A stretch of 64,000 nt of DNA. Source: Pontederia crassipes. Lineage: Eukaryota; Streptophyta; Magnoliopsida; Commelinales; Pontederiaceae. Below the pieces are notes generated by a model that worked only from the letters and a program-made list of their open reading frames with translations, did no database searches and was not told the origin of the DNA. How positions within the stretch are numbered: position 1 is the first letter of the stretch; each line of letters starts with the position of its first letter. Below, piece after piece: positions 1 to 10,079 of the stretch. The stretch spans positions 65,176,118-65,240,117 of the forward strand of contig CM060190.1 of the NCBI GenBank assembly GCA_030549335.1, in the 5' to 3' direction. Both the position numbers and the translations under genes were made by a program.

Positions 1-921
1 AAGATAATCAGAAGAAAATAAGGAGCAAATCCAAGAAAAGAGAAATACCAATTCGAAGAAATGTTAATTTTACTAAGCATTCCTCCACTGTTAATCGAGT
101 ACAAAAATTACATCTGATGGTAATAAAATAAATTAGGACTCTAACCAGATGTCCTATCTGTTGTATCAGTTAAATATTTGAAGAAAGTTTAACCAAATCG
201 TTCTCCAAATATTTAAGGATTAAAATATAAATGATTGATTCATCTCAAAGACTTCTCAATCGAGTAAGTCTAAGTCCACACCCCACTAAATCTCACAGAG
301 TAGATAGGGGAGAGATACGAGATGTTGAAGAATAAATTTGATTCAAACAGAACACATATTCAGAAAATAATATTTCATCAAAATAACAGTGGAGTTCAAT
401 AATATAAAACCAACAAAGGAAGATTAGTCCATTGCTGAAGAATAAAACGTTATAAAGCTGAAATTCAGACTACAAAAGAGGAGCAAGAAAATAAAACTCT
501 AAAATGTGACTCTAGACAAAGTAGCCACAAGACTCTCTAAATGGATGATTTTCTTCTCTGCTGCTGCCCCTTTTGGTGTGGAAGTGGACGTCCTTTTATA
601 ATCGCTTATCGGTGTCAAAATGGACCGTGTAATCATGACACGGGCCATTTTCTCTTTGTTACAACACGGTTCGCGTCGACTCGAAACAGACCGTTTCAAT
701 CAGCACGTGACAAAAATTCCCCCGGCCGTGTTGGTTTGACGTGAGATGCTGAAAAACGGTCCGTGTCAAAGTAACACGGTTCATTTTTCTTCTCCTGCAT
801 AGAAAGCCCCACAGTAAATCAAAAGAATAATATTCTATAAGAAAAACACGATAATTGATGCATGATCATTCAATTTTCAATTTCTTAATGTGTTAAAATA
901 TATAAAATTGAGCATGCATCA
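1..921 (-). repeat. 3' LTR of the Athila-like element (cut by window edge)
   Basis: Position 1 aligns with 9156 and position 921 with 10079 of the other LTR, so about 137 bp of this copy lies outside the window. It ends in ...GCATGCATCA on the plus strand, which is TGATGCATGC at the LTR start on the element's strand. Differences from the other LTR are mostly C/T or G/A transitions, plus a few indels (for example near 350-370 and 840). Confidence 0.92.
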
Positions 922-934
922 CAATCCCCAAGTT
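922..934 (-). other. Polypurine tract of the Athila-like element
   Basis: Immediately upstream of the 3' LTR on the minus strand is the purine-rich run AACTTGGGGATTG, followed directly by TGATGCATGC. This is the expected plus-strand priming site. Position and base composition are seen; function is inferred. Confidence 0.7.
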
Positions 935-1779
935 TAAATATTTACTTGTCCTCAAGTAAGATTCAAGATAAGATATGATCTTCATCAAATTACTAATACT
1001 TTTCTCTTCTCATTGTTTAAATTTTTTTCATTTATCGCTAGAGTACCTCTTCTCTTTTCCAATAATTCCTGCTTCAAAGAATATATGATGCTAAGACCTT
1101 TTTAAATCAATGAACAATTAATCTCAACTAAAACCAATAAGTCTAAAGAATAAATATTAAATGAGCTTTTTGTTTTCTCATTTTTTTTCGTTTCCTCCAT
1201 CTTGCTCAAAGTGGTTAATGTAACAGGTTTTCGATCGACGGATCCCAGACCAGTTAGTCTTAGGTCGTCAGGCAAGAATCCCCAACGGATCTAATGGCCC
1301 GAACACACTAAGGTGCCAGAGATAAACATTTTATTCAACTTCTTTTTAGAAGTTATATTATTATTATTTTTTCTTTTTCTTTTTTTTTCGCTCAATATAT
1401 TTATTCAATAGAAAGACTGCTTTAGAAGAGACTAACAGATAAAGATCATCAAAGCAAAATAATTCGAATCAGCTCCAACTTCTTATCCAAAAACCCAATA
1501 CTAAGGCGATATTTGAAAAAAAAACTTTTGATAAAGAATTTCATAAGCAAAGAGATGTTCTTGAAATCGTCGATTAAGATCAAGAAAATATGGAAAGTTA
1601 TGAAAAGTGATGCGCGACATATTAGATAATTATCTTGATGCAAAAAAACACGAAATGCAGGCGCAACCCCCGAACTTGAAAGAAACACTGTCTCAGTGTT
1701 CAACTAGTCGGACGAGTTTGCGTACATCAAAATAGCAAAAGGACATAACAAAAGATCAGAAGTGAAAGACACAACCCTG
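935..1779 (-). other. Non-coding 3' region of the Athila-like element
   Basis: This stretch lies between the env-position ORF and the polypurine tract. It is AT-rich and has no open frame resembling a protein on either strand. Non-coding 3' sequence of this kind is normal for Athila elements. I see no tandem array or structured RNA in it. Confidence 0.6.
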
Positions 1780-3132
1780 CTAATCAAACTCAGGTGGTGG
1801 AGGTGGAAAGGTGTTATCCACTGGATCTGGAGGAATCTGGTGGTGTCGAACTATCTGACGAACATCTCGATCGATCCGAGTGACATCCTCTACAAGGCGA
1901 TGAAGTAATGCTCGATCCTCCTGGGCTGCAACCTGCATACGATTCAACTGATCCATGACTAATAAATGATACTGTGTCTGATCAGTTCGTATAGCATCAA
2001 TCTGTGTCTGCCATGGAGAAAAGTCAAAAGTAGCAGAAGGAGGAGCTGATGTAGGAGGCGGTGGGTAGACTGTCTGAGTCGTCTGTGGAAACTGTGAAGG
2101 TCCTGCATCGTCTTATGATGGCTGGGGTACTGGCTCATTTTCAAGTGGTTCCTCAGCGTCAAGTGGAATGGCTAAAGGTGGAAAGTATAACCAATTAGTC
2201 CTATTAAAAGGTGTAATTCTAGCCCGATTGGCACATGGGATCTTATCAGTTCTGTCTCTAAAAGTAAAGAAGATTCTGTTATTCCTCACTGTAATTAGTC
2301 TCATATGTACTGCCTTGCTTCGATCCAGAAATGAAGCATTTTTTACCACATTGCATTCTAAGTATAAATTAAAGTGAAGTGCAATGGGTGTGATCAAACC
2401 TCCTATGACAATGCGCCCTTTCTTCTTTCTGGAATGTTTTTCAAAGTTGTGAGCCAAATAGGCTCCAACATTGATCTGCACATTTTCCACCATAGCCCAT
2501 AAAAAGAGAAGTTCTATTTCATTAACAGATCCTTCACTGTCTCCTCGTCCACAAATAGTGTTAGATAAAATGTGATGCACATAACGAAACACTGGATTCT
2601 GAATCTGACTGGCTTTAGTACGAGCTAAGTTAAGAGTAGTCTCACTGGTGATAACAAACCAGAATGATGTGGCATCAAAAGTTGAGGTGTCAGGGGTGTT
2701 CTCAATTACTGGGAAACTGTAAAATTCACAGAACTCGGACATACCAATCGTGTAGTCATCATTGTACATCCTGAAAAATATTTGCTCTAGCGCTTCTCCT
2801 GCAAAGCTTGTGTGCGTCATTTGAAATGAACTTAAAAATTCCAAAGCCACTCGATCATATGTTGACCAATTTTTCAATATGAATTCTGCCATCCCTATGC
2901 GTCCAAAAAGAATCAAAATGTCATCAGTAATATTAGTGTCATGCATGAAACAAGGGCAAGCAAATTTGGTGGCCGCTGATTCCATTCGACTAAGCCTCAT
3001 CAAAGCGCGGGCATGATCGCCATCTCTGTAATCAACGAATGGGGGACTCAGTACCATAGTTGGCTCGGGGGCGTCCAAACCGACCTCCTCAAAATCCATG
3101 AAAACTGTGCGGGGCGCCGCCATGAGGAACAA
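1780..3132 (-). pseudogene. Athila env-position ORF (ATHILA ORF-1-like domain), one in-frame stop
   Basis: A 450-codon frame starts at ATG 3130-3132, just after the integrase-leader gap, and ends at TAG 1780-1782. It is interrupted once, by TAA at 2113-2115. The N-terminal two thirds (about residues 20-250) resembles the plant ATHILA ORF-1 family: a conserved cysteine-containing start, then LEFLSSF, then a YxxDYTIGMSEF-like stretch. The C-terminal part after the stop is rich in Pro, Gln and Asp, with a possible coiled-coil segment around LLHRLVEDVTRIDRDVRQI. I see no clear signal peptide or transmembrane helix, so a true envelope role is not supported. Family assignment rests on recognition, not a search. 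The protein's function is unknown in the family. Confidence 0.7.
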
Positions 3133-3407
3133 AAACGGACCGTGTTACTGAATGCTTGACAGCTGGTGCGCATTTCTGCGTTTGAATTACACAGCCCGTG
3201 TTGACAAAATATGGTCCGTGTTATTTCAAAATTCTGCACAGTCGATCAACTTTGTTAGTAAATGAGGACACGGCTCCCGGGCCGTGTAAAAAAGAATATA
3301 GCTATATATATTTATTGATTATTTCTTTTTTTCTTCTTTTTTTTCAAAAAGTTTGTGTTTAGACAGAATAGTTCTGATTTATAGTCTTCAGCTTGACTTA
3401 GTCATAA
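3133..3407 (-). other. Spacer between integrase and env-position ORF, carrying ACGGACCGTGT motifs
   Basis: This 275-bp non-coding gap contains several copies, in both orientations, of a short motif around CGGACCGTGT (for example near 3134-3144, 3208-3220 and 3268-3290). The same motif recurs in the LTRs and the leader. It may be a spliced-leader or promoter region for the downstream ORF, but that is inference. Confidence 0.45.
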
Positions 3408-5335
3408 TCATGGATCAATAAGAATAATAAAATCAACTTCCTCATGATGAACACCACCTATATAGTTTTTCAGATGTTCTCCATTGACTTTGAATTGATG
3501 TTTTTTGTCCATTGTGCAAATTTCAACAACTCCAAAAGGTGATGATGAGACTATAAGAAAGGGGCCCGTCCATCTGGACTTAAGTTTACTTGAAAAAAGT
3601 CTAAGTCTACTGTCATATAAAAGAACTTGTTGACCAGGTTGAAAACTCCTAGTTTGTATGCGTTGATCATGCCAATTTTTTGTGCGCTCCTTATATATTT
3701 TGCTATTTTCATAAGCATTACTTCGAAGTTCTTCCAGTTCATTCAACTTGAGTAATCTTTCCTTTCCTGTTTCTGTAGGCTCAAAATCAAGAAGTTTAGT
3801 AGCCCAATAAGCTTTATGCTCTAATTCAACAGGTAAATGACATGCCTTGTCAAATACAAGTCTATATGGTGACATTCCAATAAGAGTTTTAGAAGCAGTA
3901 CGATAAGCCCACAAAACATCATCTAATTTAACAGACCAATTCTTTCTAGAGAAATTTATAGTTTTTTTCAAAATACATTTTATTTCCCTATTAGATATCT
4001 CAACTTGATCGCATGTTTGCGCGTGATATGGAGTGCTGAGTTTATGTGTAACTCCAAATTTCGTCAAAAGTCCTGCAAATAATTTATTACAAAAATGGGT
4101 GCCATTATCACTTATTATAGTTCTAGGTGTGCCAAATCTAGTAAAAATATTCTTTTTTAAAAATTTGACCACCACCTTTGCATCATTAGTAGGAGGGGCA
4201 ATCACCTCTACCCACTTAGATACATAATCTACAACAACCAAAATGTAATCGTTATTAAATGACTTAGGGAAGAGTCCCATAAAGTCAATTCCCCAAACAT
4301 AAAAAATATCGCAATATAGCATACTATTTTGGAGCATTTCATGAAGTTTCGAGATGTTACCCGTCTTTTGACATTGATCACATGACTTACAAAAAATTTG
4401 AGCATCTTTAAAAATAGTGGGCCAATAAAATCCACTTTCCAAGATTTTTGCAACTGTCCGATTGGGACCGAAGTGGCTTCCAGATTCCCTTGTGTGGCAA
4501 TGTGTAAGAATGCTATTGAATTCAGATTCAGGGATACAACGTCTGATTACTTGATATGCACAAACCTTAAAAAGATATGGATCTTCCCACAAGTAATGTT
4601 TCACATATGAAAAGAATTTTTTCTTTTGTTGTGATGTCCATCCTGGAGGGAGCCAATTTCCTGCAAGAAAATTTGCAAAATCAGCAAACCAAGGTGACTT
4701 ATCAATTATTTTTACTTTATCACAAGAATTGATATAAAAGATTTTCTCATCCAGAAATTCTTCAAGTATATCTGTTTCCTCAATTGGAGAAACTTCCAAA
4801 CGAGATAAATGATCAGCTATGACGTTCTCGGTCCCCTTCTTATCTTTAACCTCTACGTCAAATTCTTGTAAAAGAAGAATCCACCTGAGTAGTCGAGGTT
4901 TGGCTTCTTTTTTTGTCATGAGATGTTTTATAGTTGCATGATCAGTGTAGACAACAACTTGTGAGCTGATTAAATAAGATCGGAATTTATCAAAAGCAAA
5001 AATGACAGCTAGAAACTCTTTTTCCGTTGTGGCATAATTCATTTGAGTTGGAGTTAGCGTTCGGCTAGCATAGTAGATGACTCGAAAAATTTTGTCATGC
5101 CTTTGCCCTAATACAACACCGATGGTTCCATTACTAGCGTCGCACATGAGTTCGAACGGAAGACTTCAATCAGGGGCTACAACAATGGAAGCAGATGTAA
5201 GTTTCTCTTTTAATGTAGTAAAAGCAAATATGCAATCAGAATTGAAAAGAAGCTTAGTGTCCTTGACGAGAAGATTGGTGAGTGGTTTGGCTATCTTGGA
5301 AAAATCCTTGATAAATCTTCTATAAAATCCAGCAT
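3408..5335 (-). pseudogene. Athila-like pol: RNase H and integrase
   Basis: This is the 3' half of the polyprotein. RNase H begins near 5160 (FELMCDAS) and continues through [12 protein letters not shown] and [10 protein letters not shown]. The integrase zinc domain follows, with HCH...CKSCDQC spacing (4380-4530), then the catalytic core with WGIDFMG, SDNG and a glutamate in NREIK as the DDE triad. The C-terminal part includes [18 protein letters not shown]. The frame is open from 5165 to the stop at 3408. A TGA at 5166-5168 replaces the Trp expected before [12 protein letters not shown] one-base deletion near 5335 puts this part out of frame with the reverse transcriptase. Both lesions would block translation as a polyprotein. 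Confidence 0.9.
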
Positions 5336-6457
5336 GACCCAAAAACTCCGGACAGCTTTTACAGATGTGGGCGGAGGTAGATTTGCGATTACATCCACCT
5401 TGGCCTTGTCTACTTTCATTCCTTTATCGGAAATCTTATGCCCCAAGACAATGCCTTCCTTCACCATGAAGTGGCATTTTTCCCAGTTTAGTACCAGATT
5501 TGTTTCTTCACAACGCTGCAAAACCGAGGTTAAATTTTTAAGGCAATTGTCAAATGAATCACCAAATAAAGTAAAATCGTCCATAAAAATTTCAAGAATC
5601 TTTTCATTCATATCATCAAATATTGCCATCATGCATCTTTGAAATGTTGTCAGTGCGTTGCAGAGTCCAAAGGGCATCCTTCGATAGGCAAAAGTTTCTT
5701 ACGGGCAGATAAATGTTATTTTCTCCTGATCTTGAGGCGCCACAACAATTTGATTGTATCCTGAATAACCATCTAAAAAATAATAAAAACTATGTCCTGC
5801 TATTCGTTCCAACATTTGATCCATGAATGGTAGAGGGAAGTGATCCTTGCGTGTTGCTTCGTTGAGTTTGCGATAGTCGATACACACACGCTAACCTGTA
5901 ACTGTCCTGCTAGGTACCAGCTCATTTTTCTTGTTTGTAATTATTGTGATGCCCCCTTTTTTTGGTACTACTTGTACGGGGCTAATCCAAGGACTATCAG
6001 AGATAGGGTAAATGATACCTGTATCGAGAAGTTTGATTACTTGTTTCTTAACTACCTCTTTCAGAGTTGGGTTTAACCTACGCTGAAATTGGGTGCTTGG
6101 TTTACTTTTCTCTTCCATCAAAATCTTATGCATACATATTGATGGTGATATTCCCTTGATATCATTGATGGACCAAGCAATCACTTTTTTGTGTTTCCTT
6201 AGAACTTGTAAAAGTTTATTTTCCATTATGTTAGTTAATTCAGGGGAAATGATTACAGGAAATGAAATTTTTTTGAGAAAAGCATATTTGAGATGAGTAG
6301 GCAAGCTTTTGAGTTCTGAGTTTGGTGGCGGAGAAGGTATGTCTGTCTTCTCTAAGACGGATTCCTTGAAAGGGATTGACTCTTTTTCATCTGAGTCAAT
6401 TTCTTCTTCAGTGTTATCCATTGATTCTTCAATGATTGTGTACGAGTCCATTATCAC
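5336..6457 (-). pseudogene. Athila-like pol: reverse transcriptase
   Basis: This reverse transcriptase reads in the same frame as the protease. Visible landmarks are VQVVPKKGG, VCIDYRKLNEAT, DGYSGYNQI, PFGLCNALTTFQRCM and the active site IFMDDF (FMDD, the usual Athila-type variant of YxDD), then VLGHKIS. Two nonsense codons interrupt it: TAG at 5891-5893 (a Trp position just before RVCIDYRKLN) and TAA at 5699-5701 (a Tyr position before TFAYRRMPFG). It is followed by a one-base deletion near 5335. Motif order and spacing fit a full-length Ty3/gypsy reverse transcriptase, so the decay is by point lesions and not by truncation. Confidence 0.9.
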
Positions 6458-6984
6458 TTTTGGTACTACCTGTTCAAATTCGTCAGAAACATCATCTTCA
6501 AAAGTATCAATAGAATAACAAGATGATAAATCTAAAGGTCATTTGAGAGCATCAGAAATATTAAAATATAGTTCTTCATTCTCCACTTTTAAAGTGAAAT
6601 GTCCCTTTTTGACATCTATTAACGTGTTGCCGGTAGCGAGAAATGGTCTGCCTAAGATGATAGGTGCTTCGGCTTTTGAATCCATATCCATGATGATGAA
6701 ATCTGCTGGGAATGCAAATTTATCAACTTTGACAATAACATCTTCTAAGAGGCCCTTAGGCTTTTTAATGGATTGATCCGTGAATTGAATCATCATCGAA
6801 GTATCCTTAAGCTCGCTATAACTTAATTTTTGAAAAATGAAATATGGCATCAGATTAATACTAGCACCCAAGTCACACAGTGCCTTGGAACAAAAAAAAT
6901 TTCCAATAGTGCAGGGGATAGTAAAACTCCTTGGATCCTTTTCTTTGCAAATCTCTTTTACAGACGGAACAACATTGAGTTGTT
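6458..6984 (-). pseudogene. Athila-like pol: aspartic protease and linker
   Basis: The retroviral-type protease region reads FTIPCTIGNFF...ALCDLGASINLMP. The active-site triad is DLG, as is common in Athila-type elements, in place of DS/TG. IILGRPFLAT follows and forms the second conserved strand. The frame matches the reverse transcriptase, but TGA at 6539-6541 interrupts the linker after the protease. A frameshift near 6980 separates it from the end of gag. Identification is by motif recognition. Confidence 0.85.
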
Positions 6985-8523
6985 AATTTGATCAAGCCTA
7001 TTTCCTCAATTTTCCGTTTGTTTGAGAGTACATCCTTCATGAATTTGACATATACAGACATCTGTTTAAGCGCTTCATGAAATGGGATGTTAATATGAAT
7101 TTGCTTGAAAATGTCCAAAAAACGAAGAATTGTTTATCTAATTGTTCCTGTCGATATTTTTGAGGATATGGCAGGTTTCCATATTTTTTAGGAATTTGGT
7201 GTTTTGTAACCTCCTTTTTGGCCGATGATGTAGGCAGTTGATTTGAAGGTGGTTGAGCTGAAGAACTTGATGGTTGATCTGGGGTCGAAGTAGGTATTGA
7301 TTCTGGTAGCTCCTTACCACTTCTCAATTTGACTGCTTTCGCTTCTTCCCTCGGATTCTTTTCTGTATTGCTAGGAAAAGAACCAGGTTGTCTACCTGCA
7401 ATCATGTTAGCTAATTGTCCCACCTGATTTTCTATGTTGTGAATTGAGGCTTCTTGGTTTACAAATTTTGTATCCACTGTTTTGATAAACTTAGCCAATA
7501 CATCTTCCAAGTTAGATTTTGGTTCGGCTTGAGGTTTGTCATCATTGCGCGGTTGAAATCCTGGAGGTGGAGCACCTCGATGGTGTACCCAAGAGTAGTT
7601 GGGTTGATTTTTCAACTTAAATCCATAGGCGCTAAAATTGCCTCCTTGATTATTTCTGAAATTATTATTCGATACATAATTAGCATTTTCAAAAGAAGTG
7701 GAAGAGGAAGGATTAGAGTTTGAGACCATTGAGCATTCATAAGTAGAGTGCCCTTCACTATAAAATTCACAAGTTTGTTGTACGGCTTTAACCGAGGCTT
7801 TTTCATTGATGTCTATCTGATAGACACTTGTCTTTCTTGGTGGTTCTCTGATCTTGTTATTTTGCCAATGATTCATAGCAAGATTTTCAATAATATTATA
7901 AATCTTTTTAGGAGATTTATCATTCATGAAACTTCCTGCAGAAGTGTCAATCTTATCTCTTACAGTGAAAGTAGCACCATTATAAAAAAAATTGAATCTG
8001 TTCATGAAGTGGTATATTATATGGAACACGAGATACAAGTTCCTTAAACATTTCCCATTCTTCATGCATGGTTTCTGAGTCTTGTTGATAGAATGCTTTG
8101 ACATCTGAGATTAGTCGAGCGGGGCGGACAATATTTGTTGATGAATTTTTGCCGCATCTTTCTCCAATCCGTGATTGTTTCTTCGGGTAGAGTATGGAGC
8201 CAAATGACTGCTTTCCCTCTCAAGGAGAAGAGAAAGAGTCTCAACCTAACTGCATCATCGGAAACATTATGAAATTTAAAAGTAGAACACAATTGAATAA
8301 ATTTTCTAACATGTCCAAAAGGATCTTCATCTTGATTTCCACTAAATTGGTCATTTTGCACCATTTGAAGGGTGCCATGTTGTATCTGGAAATTGGTGTT
8401 GATGTCTGGAAGAGTAATGCTCCATGGGTCATGATTCATCTGACCAATAGTGTAATCCCTCATCGTCCGATAATTTGGATTGGGATTTTGAATTCCTAGT
8501 TGTTGTTGTTGATTTTCCGCCAT
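6985..8523 (-). pseudogene. Athila-like gag, frameshifted
   Basis: The ATG is at 8521-8523. The N-terminal retrotransposon gag domain (WLHTLPEETITDW, KFINKYCPP) is in the first frame. Frame changes near 8100 and 7110 break it, and a third near 6980 precedes the protease. The middle frame carries a nucleocapsid-type knuckle, CEFYSEGHSTYEC, in which the second cysteine of the CCHC is replaced by Tyr. The C-terminal part (NLPYPQKY..., FKQIHINIPFHEALKQM...KFMKDVLS) is the typical Athila gag end. It would have formed the particle core, but three frameshifts and the lost zinc ligand make it non-functional. Confidence 0.87.
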
Positions 8524-8993
8524 CTCTTTGATCCTTAAAACTTTCCTTCGCTATTTAGCAAATTTTTCTATTTCAGGATTGAAGAGAAGTGGTTCTTTTG
8601 AGCTTCTGGTATTATATATCTTTATCATTTTATTCGAGGATTCCAGAGCGTGAATAAATCCAGATCAATTTGAAATAATTATTGAGAAAATCAAATGCCA
8701 AAAAAAAATCTTTTTTTTATTTTTTATATATAAAACGAAATACGAATCGTGTATAGAGAAATACGGACCATTTTCGTGAGCGTGGCTACAAAATACGGAC
8801 CGTGTATTGTGAACGTGGACCGTGTTAAGCGGCCTTTTTGAAAAAAAATAAAACAAATGCAGACCATTTTCAAAAAATGCGGACCGTTTCAAATGATGAC
8901 TCGGTCAATTCCTGAATGATTTCGCAGGATGTTCGAGGAATAAAATAAATAAATAAAAAATAGTAACTTGAAGTAAGAAAAAGGTAGAAAAAA
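8524..8993 (-). other. 5' leader of the Athila-like element
   Basis: The stretch between the primer site and the gag ATG is about 470 bp with no ORF. It has several copies of a motif of the ACGGACCGTGT type (8745-8890), also seen in the LTRs and the 3133-3407 spacer. The leader probably contains packaging and regulatory signals, which I cannot resolve from sequence alone. Confidence 0.6.
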
Positions 8994-9012
8994 GTCCCCG
9001 GCAACGGCGCCA
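8994..9012 (-). other. Primer-binding site, complementary to plant tRNA-Asp
   Basis: The minus strand reads TGGCGCCGTTGCCGGGGAC six bases after the LTR end. It is complementary to the 3' end of plant tRNA-Asp including CCA. This primer is typical of Athila elements and supports both the lineage call and the orientation. Confidence 0.88.
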
Positions 9013-9018
9013 AAAACT

Positions 9019-10079
9019 TGATGATTACTTTTCTATAGAGTAGAAAAGTTCGGCAACTATACCGATCGCACAAGTAGTAAAAAGATATCGATCCCACGAG
9101 GACTTTTATCTCTCACTCTTACTAGATGACAATTCTTGTAGAGAAATGAATTTAGAAGATAATCAGAAGAAAATAAGGAGCAAATCCAAGAAAAGAGAAA
9201 TACCAATTCGAAGAAATGTTAATTTTACTAAGCATTCCTCCACTGTTAATCGAGTACAAAAATTACATCTGATGGTAATAAAATAAATTAGGACTCTAAC
9301 CAAATGTCCTATCTGTTGTATCAGTTAAATATTTGAAGAAAGTTTAACCAAATCGTTCTCCAAATATTTAAGGATTAAAATATAAATGATTGATTCATCT
9401 CAAAGACTTCTCAATCGAGTAAGTCTAAGTCCACACCCCACTAAATCTCACAGAGTAGATAGGGGAGAGATACGAGATGTTGAAAAATAAATTTGATTCA
9501 AACAGAACATTCATATTCAGAAAAAAATATTTCATCAAAATAACAGTGGAGTTCAATAATATAAAACCAACAAAGGAAGATTAGTCCATTGCTGAAGAAT
9601 AAAACGTTATAAAGCCGAAATTCAGACTACAAAAGAGGAGTAAGAAAATAAAACTTTAAAATGTGACTCTAGACAAAGTAGCCACAAGACTCTCTAAATT
9701 GATAATTTTCTTCTCTGCTGCTGCCCCTTTTGGTGTGGAAGTGGACGTCCTTTTATAATCGCTTATCGGTGTCAAAACGGACCATGTCATCATGACACGG
9801 GCCATTTTCTCTTTGTTACAACACGGTCCGTGTCGACTCGAAACGGATTGTTTCAATCAGCACGTGACAAAAATTCCCCCGGCCGTGTTGGTTTGACGCG
9901 AGATGCTGAAAAATGGTTCGTGTCAAAGTAACACGGTCCATTTTTCTTCTCCTGCATAGATAGCCCCACAGTAAATCAAAAGAATAATATTCTATAAGAA
10001 AAAACACAATAATTGATGCATGATCATTCAATTTTCAATTTCTTAATGTGTTAAAATATATAAAATTGAGCATGCATCA
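9019..10079 (-). repeat. Complete 5' LTR of the Athila-like element (1061 bp)
   Basis: The LTR has TGATG/CATCA inverted ends. On the plus strand it begins TGATGATTAC at 9019 and ends ATGCATCA at 10079. It is directly followed by chromovirus coding sequence. It contains the ACACGG/CCGTGT motif family around 9775-9945. The LTR length is within the normal range for the lineage. Confidence 0.92.

Larger units (their letters stand above)
1..10079 (-). mobile_element. Athila-like Ty3/gypsy LTR retrotransposon, nearly complete, degraded
   Basis: The order on the minus strand is 5' LTR (9019-10079), primer site (8994-9012), leader, gag, protease, reverse transcriptase, RNase H, integrase, an extra ORF in the env position, polypurine tract and 3' LTR (921 to beyond the window edge). 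A tRNA-Asp-type primer site plus an additional ORF after integrase is the Athila arrangement, and the gag and pol sequences read as that lineage. By eye the two LTRs differ at about 25-30 of 921 aligned positions, so the insertion is fairly recent, yet gag and pol carry several frameshifts and stops. It could now move only with proteins supplied in trans. The element sits inside an older chromovirus (10084 onward). The right target flank is GTTCC (10080-10084); the left flank lies outside the window. Confidence 0.93.
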
